Translations under genes and position numbers: made by a program
NCBI RefSeq assembly: GCF_000004195.4
Contig: NC_030683.2
Span: forward strand, 71,581,764-71,645,763
Source of the DNA: Xenopus tropicalis
Taxonomy: Eukaryota > Chordata > Amphibia > Anura > Pipidae
DNA length: 64,000 nt
Direction of reading: 5' to 3'
The notes under the pieces: generated by a model
What the model was told of the DNA's origin: nothing
The model's input: the letters and a program-made list of their open reading frames with translations, nothing else
The model's database searches: none
In this document: piece after piece, positions 58,673 to 64,000 of the stretch
Layout of the letters: every line of letters starts with the position of its first letter
Numbering within the stretch: the first letter of the stretch is position 1

Positions 58673-59150
58673 ATGAATTGTGAAAGTTTCTTTTTAATTC
58701 TTTAAAATTATACATGTGGTTATAAAACAAAAAAAAAAAACGTACGCACCCATAGTCTATAATTTTAAAAACAAGATTTTTTTTTGTTAGTAAAAATATA
58801 CTCACAAATCAGTTGGGTATCAATTTTTATTAAATAAATGAAAACTGGTGGTGGCAATTAATACATACTGTTTTAAATGGATGGTTGCACATCCACAAAC
58901 TTGGGTGCAGGTAACCAAAGTTTATATGGTGTGCAACACCTTTTAAAATATATTTATTAAAAAACATTGTTAAAGACACATAAGGGTTGATTCACTAAAG
59001 TTCGATGAGCATTATTGCATGCGTTATTGTTAAGATCGCGTGCGTTAAATATCACGCTACCACTATGCGTTATTTTTAACGCATTGCATTATTTAGCGAA
59101 TAAAAATAATAGTAACGCATGAATCACAAAAGCACCTAATGCATTAAATG

Positions 59151-59463
59151 CAGGCCCGGATTTGTGGAGAGGCCACAAAGGCCCGGGCCTAGGGCGGCAG
59201 AAACCTGGGGGCGGCATGCCGCCCCGCCGCACCAAAATCTAAAAAGTTTTTTACCCATACGGAGCAATGGGGGGACTTCTCCCCACTGCTCCGTATCCAA
59301 GTTTGTCCCACTGCGCATGCGCGCGCAAGGCGCCCCGCCCCCCCCCTGTTCGCGCATGCGCACGGAAACCCCTCTCCCCCTGTATCGCGCATGCGCACTG
59401 GGGGGAGGGGGGGTGTCCGACCGGGGGCGGCCTCGGGGCGGCCAATTTGGAAATCCGGCCCTG
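59151..59463. mobile_element. hAT MITE inserted in the Harbinger element
   Basis: CAGGCCCGGATTT at the left and AAATCCGGCCCTG at the right, with a perfect 8-bp duplication ATTAAATG (59143-59150 and 59464-59471). It is very GC-rich (GCGCATGCGC and poly-G/C tracts). The small ORFs on both strands here are compositional artefacts. Confidence 0.94.
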
Positions 59464-59566
59464 ATTAAATGCGTTAATTAGCACGCAAATCTGTGCAAAT
59501 ATTAACACCTAATTGGGGAGGCGTTGGGCAGAGCCCATTTTTCCTTTTTGTGTGGAAAAAGGCAAG

Positions 59567-60839
59567 ATGGAGTTTGCGATGGGGTTTTTGCTTGACTTGG
59601 AGGAGGAACATCAACTCCCTGAGCCTTCCAGAGTCATGCGCCCTCGGATTTTTCATGAAAGGGCCACTTTAGAGGGCTTAAGCGATGATGAAGTGGTCAG
59701 GCGCTACAGGCTCAATAGGGCGGCAAAATCCAGCCTGTATGAGCTGCTTGAGCCTTCCCTGCAGCCACTGACTCGCAGAAGCTGTGCCGTCCCTGGAATG
59801 GTGAAACTCCTTTTTTGGCCACTGGCAGTTTCCAGAGGGTCGGGGGGGTTTACAGGGGGGTGTCACAGCCTACCTTTTCGCGGTGCCTTGGGCAGGCCCT
59901 GGACGCCATCCGCTCAGTGTCTGGGAATTTCATCTTGTTCCCCAAAAATCAGAACGAGTGGAACGCCGTGAAAAGGCAGTTTTATGGGGTAAGTGGCATC
60001 CCCAATGTGTTGGGTGCAATTGATTGCACCCATGTGGCGTTAAACCCCCCCAAGACAGGGAGCACATCTTTAGGAACAGGAAGAGCTACCACTCCCTCAA
60101 TGTGCAAGTGATGTGCGATGCACACATGAATATCCTGAGCATCGTGTCTGGGTTCCCCGGCTCCTCTCACGATGCTTACATCCTAAGGCAGTCTGCTCTT
60201 TACGATGCTTTCGAGACAGGACAAATGCTTCACGGGTGGCTGTTAGGTAAGTATTTGTGTCATGTCTAGCACAACTTGCCCACATTTGCTTTCTGTCTCC
60301 CACTGTCAAAGCAGGCCCTGCCTGCTATAAGCTTGTTTTGCAATTTGAAAAGTGCCCTCTTTTGCCACTGGGAGAGTCAAAGCAGCTACTTGTAGTGTCA
60401 CCTATCAGTCTCACACTGCCACATCTGTTGCAAAAGGGCCCTGTTTTGACAGGGAGACTGGAAGCAGCTTATTTGTTTGCAGCATCTTAAAAAAAGATGT
60501 AATATTTCAGGAGATGCTGGCTACCCGTGCTCTAGGTGGCTCAGCACACCCATTCACAGGCCGTGTACACGGGCCGAGTGTGCTTTTAACGAAGCACATG
60601 TCAGAGCACGGTCTGTGTTTGAGCGGACATTTGGGGTCCTCAAAAGCCGGTTCCGCTGCCCGGATAAATCAGGAGGCAGCCTCATGTACAGCGCCACTAA
60701 AGTTGCCAAAATTGTGGCGGCGTGTGCTGTACTGCACAATCTGGCGAACCGGCATGGCTTACCAGGCGATGTGGCTGAGGACCTGGAGGACCCCATACAT
60801 CCCCAAAATCCTGTCCGAGGTGCGAATGCGAGGGAATGA
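59567..60839 (+). pseudogene. HARBI1-like Harbinger transposase, two exons, frameshifted
   Basis: A DDE transposase that would cut and join Harbinger ends. I start it at the ATG at 59567 (MEFAMGFLLDLEEEH), before the typical helical N-terminal segment (LSDDEVVRRYRLNRAAKSSL). The catalytic triad is visible: Asp in GAIDCTHV (60022-60024), Asp in PGSSHDAYILRQS (60171-60173) and Glu in ERTFGVLKSRFRC (60621-60623). A GT...AG intron fits at 60247-60510 (donor GTAAGT, acceptor TTTCAG), and joining gives the family motif WLLGDAGYP. Stop TGA at 60837-60839. There are two frameshifts: a small deletion near 59805-59816 before LATGSFQRV, and a change in the C tract at 60045-60051. All three catalytic residues persist, so inactivation looks recent. 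Confidence 0.92.
60247..60510 (+). other. Intron of the Harbinger transposase gene
   Basis: Begins GTAAGTATTTG and ends AATATTTCAG. Removal joins phase-1 exons to give Leu-Gly-Asp-Ala-Gly-Tyr-Pro. The 264-bp length is small for a frog intron but normal for a transposon. Confidence 0.85.
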
Positions 60840-61263
60840 AGTCCGGGGCCAAATTGTTACAAATTACTTTTCCTGTAAGTACCTACAATCTTTAATCCCA
60901 TAAACAAGAAATACCAAACAACTTCTCAAATTACAGTCAATTACCGCGCGTGTGTTAATTAGTGTGCATTGCGTAAAATAACACACGAAAATGGTAATCG
61001 CGAGTTAAATAACGCAAACAGCATCGCGTCTTAATTTCGACGCGTGTCCTTCTAGTGAATTGTGCATTAAGTCACGAAAAATAAGAAGCGATAAAATTTA
61101 TAACGCATGCTATAAATAGCGCTCGTTTTAACGCAATTTAGTGAATCAACCCTATAGGCCTATGGGACTTTTAACTATTTTTAAATAAATATTTTTCAAA
61201 GATTAGTGCTTTGCACCATTTGGGGATACAGAAGACACATGCACCTCAATTACTAATCAGCTG

Positions 61264-61270
61264 TGCTGCC

Positions 61271-61318
<48 letters not shown>
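61264..61318. repeat. (TA)n(GA)n compound microsatellite
   Basis: A short TA run followed by AG repeats with a single GGG interruption. Confidence 0.95.
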
Positions 61319-61320
<2 letters not shown>

Positions 61321-64000
61321 CTTAAAGAGTTCTCCTGCAGAATGGAGTAGGAGCAATACAGTACATCAAGTAGAGAAGAAGAGGTTAAGAACATTTGGCA
61401 CGTGAAATTTCTCTGTGGATTGGCATAAACAAAGAGCCTGTGGGAGGTGTTAGCTGATGTGGTTCCATCTTAGATAAAGTAATTTTCTTTGCTAGAAAAT
61501 GGTTCTCTACCCAGAGGGCAGCTTAGATTTAGAATTTTGCTCCCTGGTGAGACAGCCTTGGCAACTTCAGCTCTATATTGTTGAGAAAAAGCTGGATGGT
61601 TCTTAAAAGAGATTACGGGATACTGCTATGAACCGGAGGCAGTGTGGTTCTTTATTTACTGGCATCAGTAGAGATATTCTTTTTATTGATAAAGTAAGGA
61701 GAAACAAAGATCCGGGAATACATTATAATTTTGTCAAAAAAATCACTGGAATAGCATAACTTTGCTATTACTTTTATGTTATAAATGGAAGTTCTATACA
61801 GCACAACTATATACCTATAGCCTTAGGAATTAATATGGTTGCTTAGTGATCTTGTAGAGCTACAGTTACATTGCTTGCTCCACTTGTATTCCCTATGTGC
61901 CCCTGGCGGATGGCCAGGGAAGATAAAGGAGGACCAATGATTTGGCACCTTTGTATCTTTGTAAGCTCACCAGATTCCAGAAAAAGGATTATAAAGAATA
62001 TAGAGCTCACTTATCCCCTGGAGTGATTTGCACATAACACCACTTTCATTAACGGTACTAGTATCTAAATGTTGTAGTATTTTTACAAAGATAAAGTTAT
62101 ATAACAACAATTAAAATAGAATAAAGTACAAGTTAAACCAATAAGTTTACACTTATACCTGGTAGCAGGCAATCATAAACACCACATTCCTGGGACCCCT
62201 AAACACCTACCACTAACACATATGTGCCAAAACAGTAGGGCCTAACCCCACCCCTAGTAGGCATTACTCCACAGCTTTGACTTTATAATAATGTACTCTA
62301 AAACAGCCTCCTCCTTGCCTCTATCCCCCACATGCAACTCAATGCCCCTTTCCACCTATCCTGTCTGCCACCCACAATCCTATCCATAGAAACGCCCTTC
62401 TAGAAATACACTTTAAAAATTAGGCCTTCTATGTCATGTCAAGAAGGAGCACACTCACAGCAGTTCAGGTACTCAAATATGTTCATAAACACTTTTTTCT
62501 TGAAGTTATTTGTCCATTGCCTTTGTTTATTCATTCAAACCCCTTTTCTAGTATCTGGGTGCCTTACAAGGTTATAGAAAACTCTTGAGTGCCAAAAGAG
62601 TACTCCTTTTTAATCGTCCCATTCATGAACCTTATGTCATATATAATAAGGACAGGAATCAAAATAAAACAAGGCTACATTATACATATACAAAAGCCTG
62701 CACTAATTTGCCAAGAAAGGTACCAAGAAAACTCACAAATCTGATTGTATAGAAGCAACAGTGTAAGATAAATCACTTTACAAAGGTTATCTAGCAAAAA
62801 ATATAAGAACACTAACAAAACAAGAAAAAAATACTAGGAAAATTGCATTTAGAATCTACTCAGAGGAAACATTAGGGAATTTGGATTTCTGCTGTAGATC
62901 AGGTCACCAGATTCAGGTCAGACTGAGTCCAAATTTCAGGTTTGGCAGATAAAATAAGTGAGAAGAGAAAATATATTATTCTTGCTTTTCATGAGGAAGG
63001 TGGGTACTTTGCCAGAAACTAGATTAGAATACATGAGACAGCAAAATGGATGCAGTGAGTGTGAAAACATTGTAGGCCATAGCTCTATGTACATGTTACC
63101 AAGTAGAAGAACTGGGGAGCAAAACAAAATGTTTACATGGCATCTAATGGGAAAAAACAATGCCTTCTAGGCAAAATTAGTTACAATAGTTACATCTATG
63201 TATGTATGTATTTATTTTAACAACAATAATTTGAACAATGAACTTCAAACATAGGGATACCAGGGTTTTCCTCAATAAGTTTTAGGGCATCGGCTGGTGG
63301 GCCCTTGATACCAGGTTCTCTGATGGGTCCTTGGTGTCCCAGTCTGACAATGCCCAATAAGAAATGTAGAAAGAAAATGAGTGAGATAGTGCTAGATTAA
63401 CAAGGTAAATGAACCACTTCCAGTGCATCTTACAGTGTTTAAAATAGACATTTTAACAAGTTGAGTTTGATTTACTGCTATAATAATTTAAACTACTAAT
63501 TGAACATTATTTTGAGTTATATTCAATGGACACCTCACATTCAAGCTTGCCTTGGCTTGTAATAGAGATGAGCTAACCCACTGCATTTTGCTTAAGTTAA
63601 GTTTCAGCTGTTTTTCTATTCATTTAGCACTAAACACCATGTAATTCATGTCTTTTTTCCAGCCACTGGTATGCATAAGAGTTTGGTCTAAGTAAGGATA
63701 CAGTAGGTTCAACAATTTAGCAATATACTAAGCAGTACCAAAATATATTTCTGGCTGACTAACCACTCCCTAACTGTCTTTTGCCTTGCACAGTCACCCC
63801 TTTTTCCATTTTTGGTATCACTCTCTGCCAATAATTGCCACTCTCTGACCCATATTTTAATACTAGTCCTCTCTTTATTATTTTTTATAATGATTACAAA
63901 ACACCTTCAAGTCAGGAATTCATTCTTAGTAGTAAAAAGTGCACACATAGGGTGGAATTCATGGCTCTAAAAATAATATTCAACCTGGGCAAATGTCTTG
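61319..64000. other. No recognisable gene or repeat
   Basis: AT-rich unique-looking DNA. TAGAGATGAGC near 63563 resembles a hAT end, but no partner was found. ORFs are below 75 codons. Confidence 0.4.

Larger units (their letters stand above)
58983..61153 (+). mobile_element. PIF/Harbinger transposon with decayed transposase gene
   Basis: AGGGTTGATTCACTAAAGT at the left and TTAGTGAATCAACCCT at the right are inverted repeats, with ATA on both sides (58980-58982, 61154-61156). The 2171-bp element contains a HARBI1-like transposase gene on the plus strand, an hAT MITE inserted upstream of it at 59151-59463, and GCGTTA/TAACGC-rich subterminal regions. The second Harbinger protein (Myb-like) is not visible. 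The similar ends at 51625 and 55722 mark those MITEs as likely deletion derivatives of this family. Confidence 0.93.

Noticed and set aside
59136..59508. Overlapping Pro/Arg/Ala-rich ORFs on both strands
   Set aside because: They result from the GC-rich hAT MITE; no domain, and the element is bounded by a clear duplication.
63563..63580. TAGAGATGAGC hAT-like end
   Set aside because: No matching opposite end or duplication could be found.

Overview
The window is vertebrate nuclear DNA, most likely from a Xenopus frog (X. tropicalis is the best guess). It is AT-rich, has no convincing host gene, and is packed with interspersed repeats of frog type: T2/Kolobok-type MITEs with TTAAAGGRR ends and TTAA duplications, hAT MITEs with 8-bp duplications, PIF/Harbinger elements, CR1/Rex1-like, L1-like and Penelope-like retroelement relics, and microsatellites. 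The species call rests on recognising these families from memory; no search was run. Most longer ORFs are by-products of repeats or microsatellites.

Layout. 1-13.7 kb: small DNA transposons, including a 1.06-kb hAT element inside an older TA-flanked repeat, an element built of CCAAT-box units, a putative solo LTR and a 318-bp hairpin element. 13.7-18.3 kb: a 4.6-kb TTAA-bounded element made mostly of two related tandem arrays with periods of 394 and 395 bp, sharing its last TTAA with a T2 MITE. 18.7-32 kb: sparse unique-looking DNA with a tRNA-related SINE region, LINE tails and six copies of one hAT MITE family (TAGTGATGAGC ends). 32.4-36 kb: a second CCAAT-unit element split by a CR1/Rex1-like LINE that keeps a 477-codon reverse transcriptase ORF. 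36.9-44.4 kb: a T2 MITE split by a Penelope-like relic with a decayed GIY-YIG domain, hairpin MITEs, LINE and Penelope RT fragments, a third CCAAT-unit locus split by a T2 MITE, and an L1-like 3' end. 47-53 kb: further MITEs and an inverted second copy of the 14-18 kb array element, interrupted by a Harbinger-type MITE and by a retroelement fragment with a 13-bp duplication. 54-61 kb: Harbinger-type MITEs, two palindromic elements and a 2.17-kb Harbinger element whose decayed HARBI1-type transposase gene has a recognisable intron and whose ends resemble those of the MITEs at 51.6 and 55.7 kb. 61.2-64 kb: nothing recognisable.

No cellular pathway is encoded. The biology here is transposon natural history: which families move which MITEs, the order of nested insertions, and how tandem arrays and long hairpins arise inside elements. 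Boundaries backed by target-site duplications are good to the base; others are approximate and flagged.
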